Assembly: GCA_951812925.1 (NCBI GenBank)
Contig: OX638372.1
Span: 84,341,058 to 84,405,057, forward strand
DNA from: Calliopum simillimum
Taxonomy: Eukaryota > Arthropoda > Insecta > Diptera > Lauxaniidae
Length of the DNA stretch: 64,000 nt
Direction of reading: 5' to 3'
The notes under the pieces are model-generated. The model ran no database searches. It was given only the letters and a program-made list of their open reading frames with translations, and had not been told where the DNA came from. Below, piece by piece: positions 43,690 to 54,027 of the stretch; position 1 is the stretch's first letter, and each line of letters starts with the position of its first letter. Position numbers and translations under genes: made by a program.

Positions 43690-44905
43690 ATGCAGAAAGC
43701 TATATTTATTTTACTTACAATCACACTGGCTGGTAAGAATATACACCGGCACTCCAGAAATTCTTTCAATGTCGAGTAAAAACTACGTGTGTAAAATAAT
43801 ATCATTGGTTAATTATTACAAACATACTTAGTTTTGGAACAAAACTTACTCGACATTTAAATAGTTTTCGGGATATCGAACATTATTTTTCCTTGCGGTC
43901 ACCTCTGTAATGTGTATTTTTTCAACAGCGCTAGCTCATTCAAGTGAGTATGTTGAGAATGAAGACGGTTGGTTTGTTCCCCAAATAGATGGCAATTTTG
44001 AATGGATTTCTAAACAGCAGTGGAGCATACTTGCCCAAGAAAATAAACGCAGAAGTAGCACTGATGCCGTTGTTTCCTTTCATCTATGCAATGATGATGT
44101 CTACAACAGAACTGAGTTGATTGTAATTAACAATACAAAGTCTTTAAATAACTCAAAATTTGAGAAATCAATCCCCACTGTATTTATAATACACGGCTGG
44201 GGAAGTAACTACATGTCGGATCTAACTGTTTTGCTGCGCCAAGCGCTCCTTCAACGTAGTAAGTACAATGTCATATGCGTTGACTGGAGTTCGACAGCAA
44301 ATAATAGTCTATATTATGTATCAAGGCTAAGCGTTAAGGATATTGGCGAGCAGGTTGCAAAATTTATTGATTTCCTTCTTGAAGAAGATGCCATTTCTTT
44401 TTCAAACTTAATTCTCATCGGTCACAGTTTGGGTGCTCATGTTGCAGGGTTTGCTGGAAAAAATAACAGAAATGGAAAAATTTCACAAATTATTGGTTTG
44501 GACCCGGCGAGACCTTTATTTTATCATCATGACGTGGAAGAACGCCTTAATTCAAGTGATGCTGTTTATGTGGAATCTATACACACTTGTGGCGGCAGGT
44601 TGGGTTTCCTTACGCCAATTGGAAATCCAGCGTTTTATCCAAATGGTGGTATGTTCCAACCAGGATGTGAGGATTTGTATGGCTCTTGTAGCCATTCACG
44701 TGCATACATATATTATGCAAAAGCTATTTTGGATAATTTTCCAGCTTTTCAGTGCAAGAAATATACGGATGCACTTAGAAAACGGTGTGGCGATACGTAC
44801 TCTGCAATAAAAATGGGTGCACTAGATAATCATCGTAATGCCTCTGGCATATTCTATGTACCTATTGAATGGAATGAAGAAAAGCAAAGTCTAATAAAAT
44901 TATGA
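43690..44905 (+). CDS. Secreted lipase, pancreatic lipase family (two exons)
   Basis: Exon 1 43690-43732, intron 43733-43928 (GTAAG...TTTTTCAACAG), exon 2 43929-44905; 339 residues. The start was chosen because exon 1 supplies a hydrophobic signal peptide (MQKAIFILLTITLA) in phase with exon 2; the ATG at 43910 lies in the intron. The catalytic triad is present: Ser181 in GHSLGAH, Asp206 in GLDPARP, and His270 in SCSHSRAY. The oxyanion-side motif IIHGWG is also present. The segment between CGGRLGF and the Cys of FQPGC is short, as in phospholipase A1-type members, so the substrate could be phospholipid or neutral lipid. Polyadenylation words (AATAAA-like) follow near 44925-44955. It looks like a functional gut or body-fluid enzyme and is the only clearly intact host gene here. 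Confidence 0.93.
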
Positions 44906-45206
44906 GAAAATTTCTTCAAATTATATAAAAATAAAAATAACAATTTTAGAAAATAAACTACATTATCCTTTGAAAAAAAAAAGAAACTAGTAGAGGAGGA
45001 CGGGGTAGATTTGTACAATTTTGACTTTATGGCTAAAAATAAAGCAAGCTAACAATTTTTTCAAAATAACTGGTATGCAGTTAAATAAATACAGTCCCAA
45101 GGGAAAAAGAAGCGCTTTAAAAACTCTTCTGAAGTGCTTCTTTTTCACCAATGAGCGCTTCCGCTCCGTAAGAACTATTCGTTCTTTTTAACATTGCATG
45201 TCCTAG

Positions 45207-45392
45207 GATTCAAGCGCTCTTTCAATTAAAAAAAAAAAAAGAAAAATTAAACGACCGCAAGAGGGATGGATAGACCGCTTCACCATTGCCCGATACGATG
45301 AAAATGTATTTAATTGTATATTAAGCAAATGTTGTCCATCAGAATTTGACATTCGAATGCTTCGTACAGCCTTGCATAAAATCGTTATGTAA
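45207..45392 (+). CDS. Possible terminal exon of an unknown gene
   Basis: A 61-codon frame without its own ATG follows a good splice acceptor (T-rich stretch, then CATGTCCTAG at 45197-45206) and ends in TAA, with AATAAA 37 bp later (45429-45434). The peptide reads like real protein: a lysine-rich start, then GWIDRFTIARYDENVF, CCPSEFDIRML and a short helix-like end. I do not recognise the family. Upstream exons were not found in the 300 bp between it and the lipase, so it may be an orphan exon, a distant gene's last exon, or a transposon piece. Confidence 0.35.
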   Translation, partial: DSSALSIKKKKRKIKRPQEGWIDRFTIARYDENVFNCILSKCCPSEFDIRMLRTALHKIVM

Positions 45393-45439
45393 TCAGTTTC
45401 AATAAGAGAAAGGCAAATATAAAAGTGAAATAAACAAAA

Positions 45440-46700
45440 AGTTGAATAAAAAATATTTTAATAAAAAAAACTAAAGCATAAAAATCACCCGCTCTGGGTT
45501 TGAAATTTGTGTGTATGAATGTACACCGTAACTACACGGAGAAAAATATGCATCATAATTTTTACTCCATTCGGCTAGTAAATAAATAACAGTAATTAAC
45601 ACTAAATTTCAAACATAAATTACCTTACGTATAAACTATTTGATGGGTCCAAAAAGTACTTAATATTTACAAATAAAATGTAGTTAAATAATTATGTAAT
45701 ATTTACTCCGAATTGCATACATTTGACTTTATGTAAAATACTTGCAGCCAACAAATATGTGACCATTTTGAATTTATAATTCTATTAAAAATTATTTTAT
45801 TGCTTTCACGCACAAAAATGAGTGTCATATCAGCCATTCCATGCCTAGCGTAGCAAGATCTGCCACACCCCTTCCGATTTCGCTGAAATTTCGGACATGG
45901 TTTCGCTACATGCCTAAACTGAGATATGGCAAAAAAAAAATGTTGCGATTTTTTTTGTGGCTTGTGGAGGGTTGCAAAAAGTGGAAAAATCGGTAAAATT
46001 TGACAAACTAGTACTAGGACAAAAAGCCCTAGAGTACCTTTTTCGACCTTCCAAAACAGCTTGTTTTCAGGAACACACATTTCTAAAAGCGTGTAAGCAA
46101 CGTATCATACATTTTGAAAAATATTCAATTTAAATTCAATTTTCAACACAAAAAATATTTTTTCAATACAGTTATTTGACAACAATCGCTCTCGTACTTT
46201 TTCGAGGCTATTTACGCATCGAATTTGCCTCGAAAGATTTTGAATCCTGGCAAACTTTTTCTTCATACAAACTTTTAAATTTTGTTAACGATACTCGAAA
46301 GTTTTCTAGGCTTACGTTTTATCATCGAGCCTGCTGGCCCAAAAAAGTCTTAACATGTCTTGTCTTGAAGGTATTTAAGAGCTCTTTCTTTTTGTAAATT
46401 AAAAAATGTTCATTTCGTTTAACTTCGATGACTTTTTTCTTTGAAAAACCGTAAAATTTCGCCTTTTTAAGGCAGTTTTTCGTTTTTTAAGAGGTGTAAA
46501 ATTTTTTTTTGTCAAAATTTGACAACATTTTATAATTAATGTTAAAAAAAAAGTATTAAAAATATATTTTCGCTTTGAGCCACCTTTAAAAATGCATTTA
46601 AAAATCTGAAAAAATGTATGGGATATTCTGTCATGATGTAGAACGTGATGCCAAAGTATATCTAAGAAATTCGAAAAAAAAATTTTTTTTTAACAGCCCT
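45440..46700. other. Non-coding AT-rich DNA, nothing recognised
   Basis: No repeat ends and no convincing coding frames. A 125-codon minus-strand frame (45703-46080) has no known motif. It is probably decayed flank or terminal sequence of the neighbouring hAT remnant. Confidence 0.4.
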
Positions 46701-47781
46701 ATTATACACCGTTAGCTTTTCTCAGAACAAGCAATTCGAAATTTTCATCGTTTAGGTTTTGCCTTCTGGCGCAATTCACAATCCCAGTGAATGAAACAAC
46801 CGTTCTGCAGGTGAAGATAACGGTAATGGGGTATTGTATTTGAAAAACTCGTTTTTTATTGCTGTATGGTTTTTCAGACAATTTCTCGTTGTGTCTCGAT
46901 CGACTAGGTACAAAAAGGTTTCCTGGAGATAATTTCCAGAGTCAGTGGAAACACACTTGTCGCTAAGATCTGTTAAAGTAGATACACAAATAAATATATT
47001 AGTACAAATATTTAATGGAAAATTAAGTGTAAAAACTTTGCCATTACTTTCTTCCCCGAAATAGAGAATGCTTTTTTCGGTATGTCCGGCAGAACACATA
47101 ATTTTATATACGGAACAGATATAGCCGCAATAACAGCATCCCAAGCGTCAGGCTGCAGCTTGAAAAATTTTTCGAATCTTTTAAGCAATGCTTCAAGCAT
47201 TTCTTCGCTTACTTTTGCTAAATACTTAAGGCTTTAAGGTTCTAAACGACCCATGTTTATTCTCGTCCCTGAGAATGGTAGGAATTTTAAGAAGAAAACA
47301 CAATTCCGCTTATTTTTCTTTCCAGTAGCCTTTTTACGGAATCATAAAGTGAGTTGCACCTTGTTATGGTTGAAGATAATAAACTGTCATTTATAACCGT
47401 AACATCTCTGCCACACGATCAAAAGAATGGGTTCCCTTAAGTCTTCGGCAAGCCAGTGCTACAAACTTCCTTTCGAAATTGTCAGCATCTAACCAAAAAA
47501 GGGTTTTTTTTCCACCTGACCACACATCAGAAGTTACGCACACGTATTCAATGCTATCCAGCTCAAAAACAATTTTTTGGACATATTTAATTTAGCTCTC
47601 TGAAAGCAACCTTGTAATTGAACGCCTGCTCGGAATACTTTTACCACGAAATAATTTTTTGAAGCTTTGGTTAGTGACTATGGACAACGGAGACGTAGTG
47701 TTGCAAATAAAATTCAAAATATCTCGGTTAAAAGAGCATTTGCGCTCTGCCTGGTCTCTTCATTTTTGCCTTAATAGTCTA

Positions 47782-48581
47782 AGGGCCAGCGCTTAAAAAT
47801 GACTTTGCGTTTCTAAAAGCTGGTTTTGTTCCAGTTGGTTATAATAATTGTGTACACATATTTATAAACTGTCGGTCAGTTAAGCGAACTGTAGAACAGG
47901 CAGCTGATATATGGTGATCAAATTAATTTCTAAAGGTTGAAAATTGTTCTACAGATTGTATAATGCATATAAATAACAATTATGTCGGTCAGTCAGTTAA
48001 ACGTTAGAACAAGGTTGATCAGCAGCCGTAAAATGCTTTTTTTACTCAAGAGGAAGGTATCTTACGAAAAAAATGTACATGGCATAAAATGTTTAGAATC
48101 TTCCAAGGAACACGTGAGAATTTTTTTGGATTTTCTTTTATTGTTTTTTTTTTTTTCCAAAAAATTTTAAAAAAAATTACGATAAAAATTTTTCAAAAAA
48201 AAAATAAAAAAATTCACACGTGTTCCTTGGAAGATTCTAAGCATTTTATGCCATGTACACTTTTTTCGTAAGATACCTTCCTCTTGAGTAAAAAAAGCAT
48301 TTTACCTCCTACGGGGCTGCTGACCAGCCTTGTTCTAACGTTTAACAGACTGACCGATAAAACTGTTTTAATATGCATTATACAATCTGTATAACAATTT
48401 TCAGCCCTTAAAAATTAATTTGATCACCATCGAAATCATTACATGTTTGAGACCATATATCAGCTACCTGTTCTACAGTTCGCTTGACTGACCGACAGTT
48501 TATGTGTGTACACAACTACTATAACCAACTGTAACATAACCAGCTTTTAGAAACGCAAAGTCAATTTTAAGCTCTGGCCCT
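47782..48581. mobile_element. Fold-back element inside the hAT pseudogene
   Basis: An 800-bp near-palindrome. AGGGCCAGCGCTTAAAAATG on the left is mirrored by CAATTTTAAGCTCTGGCCCT on the right. Arms of about 370 bp surround a T/A-rich loop near 48115-48215. It separates the N-terminal and central parts of the hAT transposase, so it inserted later. A clear target duplication was not seen. No coding frame. Its sequence is unrelated to the palindromes at 1453 and 3034. Confidence 0.7.
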
Positions 48582-49238
48582 CCGGCTATAAAGACGCGAA
48601 ACTTTTTCGGATGTTAATTTTTCAAATGTTTGATAAAATTGGAGCTAACACGCAGCGATCCTTTTACTTTTTTTTCCACGAACTTGTCAAACAGCAATCA
48701 AGCCACACATTTTTCTTTGATGAAGAGATGTGTCCATCCACGTTTTAGTACAATTTTAAATACTCAATGATGTGATGTGACTTGTTTTTTAAAAACATAC
48801 CTTATGTGTACGGTGACCAATCGTACTGTATCATAGAGAACAGTTCTGTAGTTGAAGACTGTTTTGTTAAATTTATTAAACATAGGTATTAACAAAAAGT
48901 CAATTTTGACATCTGGCAATTTTAAAATGAATACAATTTTTGTAAAACTACCTCAATTGACTAAAAACAATGAAAATTTAAAAATCGTTTTTTTCACCCG
49001 TACGGCATGTTTTCAAGAAATTGGTTTTTTATGTATGTATCTTTTTAATTTATCTTCTCAACAATTTTAAAAAATTCTTCACTAAACAGAACCTTATTTA
49101 CATCAAATAGTTCCTCATTCATCAACGAATCTGGTATGCTACTTGCGGTTTCGCTTAAATCGTTTGAGAAACTTTGTTCGAAAATATATTTATTATTTAT
49201 ATAGTTAAATTTAATAAAGGCCACTTTTAATATATATA

Positions 49239-49445
49239 AGGTTAAAAAACGAATTTTTAAAAAGGCTAATTTTAGCGACCGAAAAAATTTAAAAAAAACC
49301 GTTTAAAAAACTTTTTTTGAGTTTAAAAAATAAGCAAATAAATAGAAAATTATTTTTTAAACTCAAAAAAAGGTTTTTTAAACGGTTTTTTATTAATTTT
49401 TTCGGTCACTAAAATAAGCCTTTTTAAAAATTCGTTTTTTAACCT
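49239..49445. mobile_element. 207-bp MITE with TA duplication
   Basis: AGGTTAAAAAACGAATTTTT at the left end is mirrored at the right. Arms of about 95 bp leave almost no loop, and TA flanks both sides (49237-49238 and 49446-49447). It lies in the N-terminal part of the hAT pseudogene. Tc1/mariner-type by its TA site. Confidence 0.65.
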
Positions 49446-50821
49446 TACATATTTATTATTATTAACAAAATTGTCGCTTATTTTTAAATCCCTACCGTTT
49501 GAACAACTTGGACGTTCTTTTTCGCAAACATAATCTAGATCATTAACGGAATCATCACTACCGGAATCTATATCACTCATATTTATATTTTCTTTTTCAC
49601 TGACACTAAATTTTGGAAAAAAAGAATTCAATAAAAAGTTAAGAACGTACGACTATACTCGTCAAAAAACAAAATATTTCGCTCACATCAGAATAACCGT
49701 ACGAATAATATTAAGAGATGAATATTGAAGAATTAATTATACCTAGTTATTTTTAACATTTTTTGTTTTCACTACTTAATTTTCGTACGAAGTCATCATA
49801 TACAATGCAGCCTCAGCCTTACATTTTCTAAATTCGATTAGAGAAACATTGTTCTGGACGTCTGTCGTTTCGAAATTATTATTTTTTTTTTTCAAATAAA
49901 ACTCTGATGCATTTTATTTTTAACAATTTCAAAATTCGACTAAAAATAAATCGTTCGGATATAAGGAAACCACTTACTTTTTCTTAATCACAATGATGGG
50001 AACTACATACAGTAGACCCCGCTTAATTGACTTTATGAAAAATGCAAACTTTTCGGTTCAATTAACCGGGGAATCAATTAAGCGGGGCCCGGTTAATTGA
50101 TCCGACTGATCAATTAAAAGAATCCCGGATAATTGATCGAGTGGGTCAATTAAGCGTAGAAAAAATAAGCAATTGGCGATTTTAGTTTTAATTTAATGGT
50201 TTTTATATGTCATTAAAGCCTTAAGAATTTCTTTAAGTGATAAGCTCCATAAGGAGATATCAAATATGTTTGTATATTGTACATTAAAAAGTGGATTAGG
50301 TACTTAAAGGGAACTTCAATTCACCTTAAAATAAAATAATGAAAATTAATACAAAATTCGGGTATGTGCGTAGTTAATTAGTAGACTTAGAGCTTAGCAT
50401 ATAAATTTGGAAAAACTAGGTGTAATGGATATGTATATGGGAATCGATAGCTTAGGATATGTTTACTACGAGTCCATCAGTCTGCAGTGCTGAATCGGAT
50501 GCCTAAGCACATGACCGGCCTGAAAAGGTTTCGAAAATCAGTTTTTTTGCAAATATCTCGCTAAGGGCTACTTCTATAGAAAAATGTTGGGACAATTTTG
50601 TAATTGTGTGCATAAAAAAAGTTATTGAGCGTCAAATTTTTGAATTTTTTTATAATTTCTAGTAGCGTTAGAAATAAAATAGCAACAGACGTGATTTTGA
50701 CTATTTAAAACCTTTAACGCCTTCTGCTTTTCTGGATATAGTATGGTCTATAACTTAATTCGTGCGGTTTTTTTTTTTTCAAAATTTGAACGTTTATTTA
50801 AGAAAAACATGTACAATAATA

Positions 50822-51349
50822 TTATTCAAAGTATTGTCCATCGTTAGCCACTACTTTTTCCCATCTTTCAGGTAACATATGGATTCTGCGCCAAAAGAAC
50901 TGCTCCAGTTTTGAGGCCAAAAATGAATCAAGCCAATTTCTGATACCTTGTTCTGAAGTGAAGCGTATCCCGGTGAGAGCGTTTTGCGTAGACCGAAATA
51001 AATGATAGTCGGACGGGGCAAGGTCCGGGCTATAAGGCGGGTGAGCCAAAACTTCCCATACAATATTTTCCAAATAGTTTTTAGCCGGTCTTCCAACATG
51101 TGGCCGAGCGTTGTCATGTTGAAAAATTATGACTTCGTGTCTGGTCGCATATTCCGGTAGTTTCTGGGCTATGACTCTATTTAAACAGATCAGTTGTATT
51201 CGATAGAGGTCACCTGTGAGCATTACAGCACCATGGAAATTTGCCTTTGGCTGGGAAGATCCTGGTTGTCCGGGCTTCACATATGAATGTTTGCATTTCG
51301 GGTTGTCGTAATGGATCCATTTTTCATCCCCAGTCACGATCCGATGCAA
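50822..51349 (-). pseudogene. mariner transposase, N-terminally truncated (element 2)
   Basis: A 175-codon open frame covers most of the catalytic domain: RIVTGDEKWIHYDN (first Asp), IIFQHDNARPHVG (second Asp), PPYSPDLAPSDYHLF (third Asp, mariner DD34D type), then the C-terminal ERWEKVVANDGQYFE with its stop. The helix-turn-helix N terminus is missing; upstream sequence is the duplicated segment. About 20 residues between HGA and VMLTGDLY are gone compared with relatives, at the same place as in element 1. The remaining frame is clean, so decay is fairly recent, but no functional enzyme can be made. Confidence 0.85.
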
Positions 51350-51630
51350 AAATGACTTTCGGCAACAGTTTCTTCATATTAAATTAATGAAGAAGAACTC
51401 CCCGCAAAAACAGTTGTATTCGATAGAGGTCACCTGTGAGCATTACAGCACCATGGAAATTTGCCTTTGGCTGGGAAGATCCTGGTTGTCCGGGCTTCAC
51501 ATATGAATGTTTGCATTTCGGGTTGTCGTAATGGATCCATTTTTCATCCCCAGTCACGATCCGATGCAAAAATGACTTTCGGCAACAGTTTCTTCATATT
51601 AAATTAATGAAGAAGAACTCCCCGCAAAAA
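51191..51630. repeat. Perfect 220-bp tandem duplication inside mariner 2
   Basis: 51191-51410 and 51411-51630 appear identical base for base, both starting CAGTTGTATTCGATAGAGGT and ending CCCGCAAAAA. The duplication includes the first catalytic Asp region of the transposase. It is either a very recent event or an assembly artefact. Confidence 0.9.
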
Positions 51631-52351
51631 CACTTTTTCAGGCGCAAAGTTCGACATATTTGAGTGAAAAAAAATTATTGTTGTTTACGCTTCAAATGAA
51701 TGACATATACTAAAAGACACACAATGACAGTAGCTTTTGGAATATTGGAACGATGGAATAATAATCAAGTAACGCCATCTCTTAGCAAACCGCACGAATT
51801 AAGTTATGGACCAAAGCACAATCCACTTTCGTCGGCGTTTAAATATCAGTTTGATCAAAACCCTTTAATAATCCGGGAAGAACTAAATTATTGAAATCAT
51901 TTGCGCCTTTTGCGTTTTCTGAAGATTTTTCTCCATGGACTTTACGAAAGACGACACCTTAACGGTTTTGCCTTTGCCATAGCTAGTTTGTAGGATTAAA
52001 ATTTTTTTTGAGCTGTATTGAAAACTGTTTAGATTTTTCCGTCGTTATATTTTTTGTTCTTTTTATTTAGTTGATCTTTAAAAAGGGGTATTTTACATGT
52101 ATTTTTCATTTGGAAACCATTTTCTTCCTATCAATTAACCGGGGAAACCAATTAAGCGGGAATCAGTTAAAAGGGGAATTGGGTGCCTTTTTCAATGAGG
52201 ACAGTTTCAATAGGTTCTTTTTAGATCAATTATCCGGGGAAGTCAATTAAAAGGGGGTCAATTAAGCGGGGTCTACTGTACCATATACATACATAGGTAT
52301 CAACGAGGATGTTATTACATACCGAAATTGCCACCAGCTCCTTAACTACAT

Positions 52352-52572
52352 CGTCACCTGAAATGCAAAAAGGCGCAACATAATTTTGCATTTTTTTCAT
52401 AGGCGTTGCAAAAACCGTCATAAAACTCCAAATATTTTAGATTTCATTATTTTAGGCAATACTTACCAAAACTGGCTTTGAAATCTAAAATATTTGGAGT
52501 TTGCAGACTTTTTTCGCAACGCCTTTGAAGAAATGCAAAATTATGTTACGCCTGTTTGCATTTCAGGTGACG
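52352..52572. mobile_element. 221-bp inverted-repeat MITE
   Basis: CGTCACCTGAAATGCAAA on the left is mirrored by TTTGCATTTCAGGTGACG on the right. The inversion continues inward through GCGTTGCAAAAA/TTTTTTCGCAACGC and CTCCAAATATTTTAGATTT. A target duplication was not clear. Non-coding. Confidence 0.65.
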
Positions 52573-54027
52573 TAATTTAAATTTTTTAAAAGCAGCGCGC
52601 ACAACATTACCCAATAAGTCTAATCGCAAAGTGAATTCCAAAAATTTGCTTAAAGCTTCAGTAAGTTGTCTCTTTATAATTCAGCAATTGCAATCTAACT
52701 TACGGCATGCTCAAAACCGGTTCTTGTTGTCTGTCGGCTGTTTTGATCGCTAGCTGTGGTCACGTGTTAGTTGATGCGGGCGGTTGCCGACTGAGCGAGA
52801 AACAATAAGAAATTTGCTTGTGAAAGTAGTACAAAAAATTTTGTTATTTCGGCAGCGTTTTTTCTATTTCCGTTGAGATTCAAGAATGATAAAATAAAGA
52901 TTGCGACATCCGGCGCATGAAATTCGTTTTGTTCAACACTGACGTCATCTTAAACGTATTGCTATTGGCTGAAAATTGTAAACAGATGAAGTTATAAAAT
53001 TATGTCGAGAGAGCAACAGTGGGACAAATTGGTTTTTTTTTTAGATTATTATTTCGTAATAATGATGTGACATCCATAGTTTGTTTTAGTTTCCGAGTCT
53101 AACTTCACGAGGACATTTGTAACGGTGCATGAAACGATGTTTAAGAAGAATTATGTAGCATTTTTTTCATTTAAGTTACTTACCTTTGGCTACATATTTA
53201 CCCTTTATGGTGTCCTAAATAAGAAAGTTTGCAGTTTTGTTTATATTTTAAGTTGTGGTTTTATTTAATTTTCTTTTTCGATTTGAGTTTTTTTTTTTTC
53301 CTGTATTTCTTTATTTAACATTCTTATTCTAAAAAACATTCTAGCTCTAAAAAATATTTTTTTGACCTTTTCATTGACTTGAACATCTTTGGCTTCAAGC
53401 AAATGTTTTGAAATATAATTTTTAGTTATGTGCAAGCCATTACCATTAAGTTTTTTGAAAATGTCGTTGCATAGAGCCATTGCATCCATCAAACTTTCTG
53501 TTGGTTTTGACAATCCGCCCTCACTTAGATGGTTGACCCAAATATAAGTCTTTTCAAATTCTTGTGAAGTGGCTAGTGAGGGGTCTTCGTGCTTTAGTCT
53601 ATGGCATATATACCCAGCCAAATTCTCAAGACCATCATATTCAAAGTCCTTGTACTTATCTTTAGTTTCTTTTTCATGAGGATCTGGAGGTTCTGAAAGT
53701 CCTGCATTTACGGTCCTTAAAATAGTACCCAGGACATGATCAGAAGTAATGCAGTACTATTTCATTTGCAATTATGTTTTATTAAAAAAAAATACTTGTT
53801 AAGGGATATTAAATAGCTTCCAAATCAGGCGTATCATCAATTTCAACATTTGTGTTATTTCCTAAAGCTCCTTCGTTACGTCTAGGGTTGCCAACCGTAC
53901 TATAATATATAGTATTGTTCTATATTCCGAATCTGCGTACTATATACTGTTGAATAAATATATAGTACGCAAAAATGCTATATTTATACTATATTTATGA
54001 TGACCGTACTATATTTTTCTGTGTTAA

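Larger units (their letters stand above)
46702..49631 (-). pseudogene. hAT-superfamily transposase, decayed and interrupted
   Basis: Read from right to left on the minus strand. An acidic Ser/Asp-rich N terminus (49631-49450) is followed, near 48640, by a BED-type zinc-finger end with SSNFIKHLKN and HPKKF. After the fold-back insertion come the FKKLFRGKSIPSRRSI and VCVTSDVWSGGKKTLF segments (near 47660-47500), where the Asp-x-Trp of hAT catalysis lies. Then a C-terminal dimerisation segment with NTPLPLSSPAERLFHSLGL (near 46810) ends in NLNDENFELLVL. There are several stops and frame changes. The order and motifs are typical of hAT transposases; terminal repeats and an 8-bp duplication were not located. 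Inactive. Confidence 0.75.
50753..51804 (-). mobile_element. mariner element 2, nested in the pogo element
   Basis: Ends ACTTAATTCGTGCGGTTT (50753) and its mirror AAACCGCACGAATTAAGT (to 51804), with TA on both sides (50751-50752 and 51805-51806). The similarity continues a few bases outward (GGTC.ATA), so the true end could lie about 9 bp further out. The element has an internal 220-bp tandem duplication and a shortened transposase. Confidence 0.75.
50010..52278 (-). mobile_element. pogo/Tigger-type transposon (interrupted by mariner 2)
   Basis: Perfect ends CAGTAGACCCCGCTTAATTG, mirrored at the right, with TA duplicated on both sides (50008-50009 and 52279-52280). Many subterminal copies of CAATTAAGCGGGG and CAATTAACCGGGG lie near both ends; these are likely transposase contact sites. 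Minus-strand transposase traces flank the mariner. NADESGLCFGP at about 51842-51810 is the first-Asp region of pogo-type DDE enzymes. HTISRKAEGVKGFK at about 50743-50700 matches what follows in Tigger enzymes. The mariner therefore landed in the catalytic domain. Inactive. Confidence 0.85.

Noticed and set aside
44433..44810. 125-codon frame overlapping the lipase
   Set aside because: Shadow of the lipase coding sequence in another frame.
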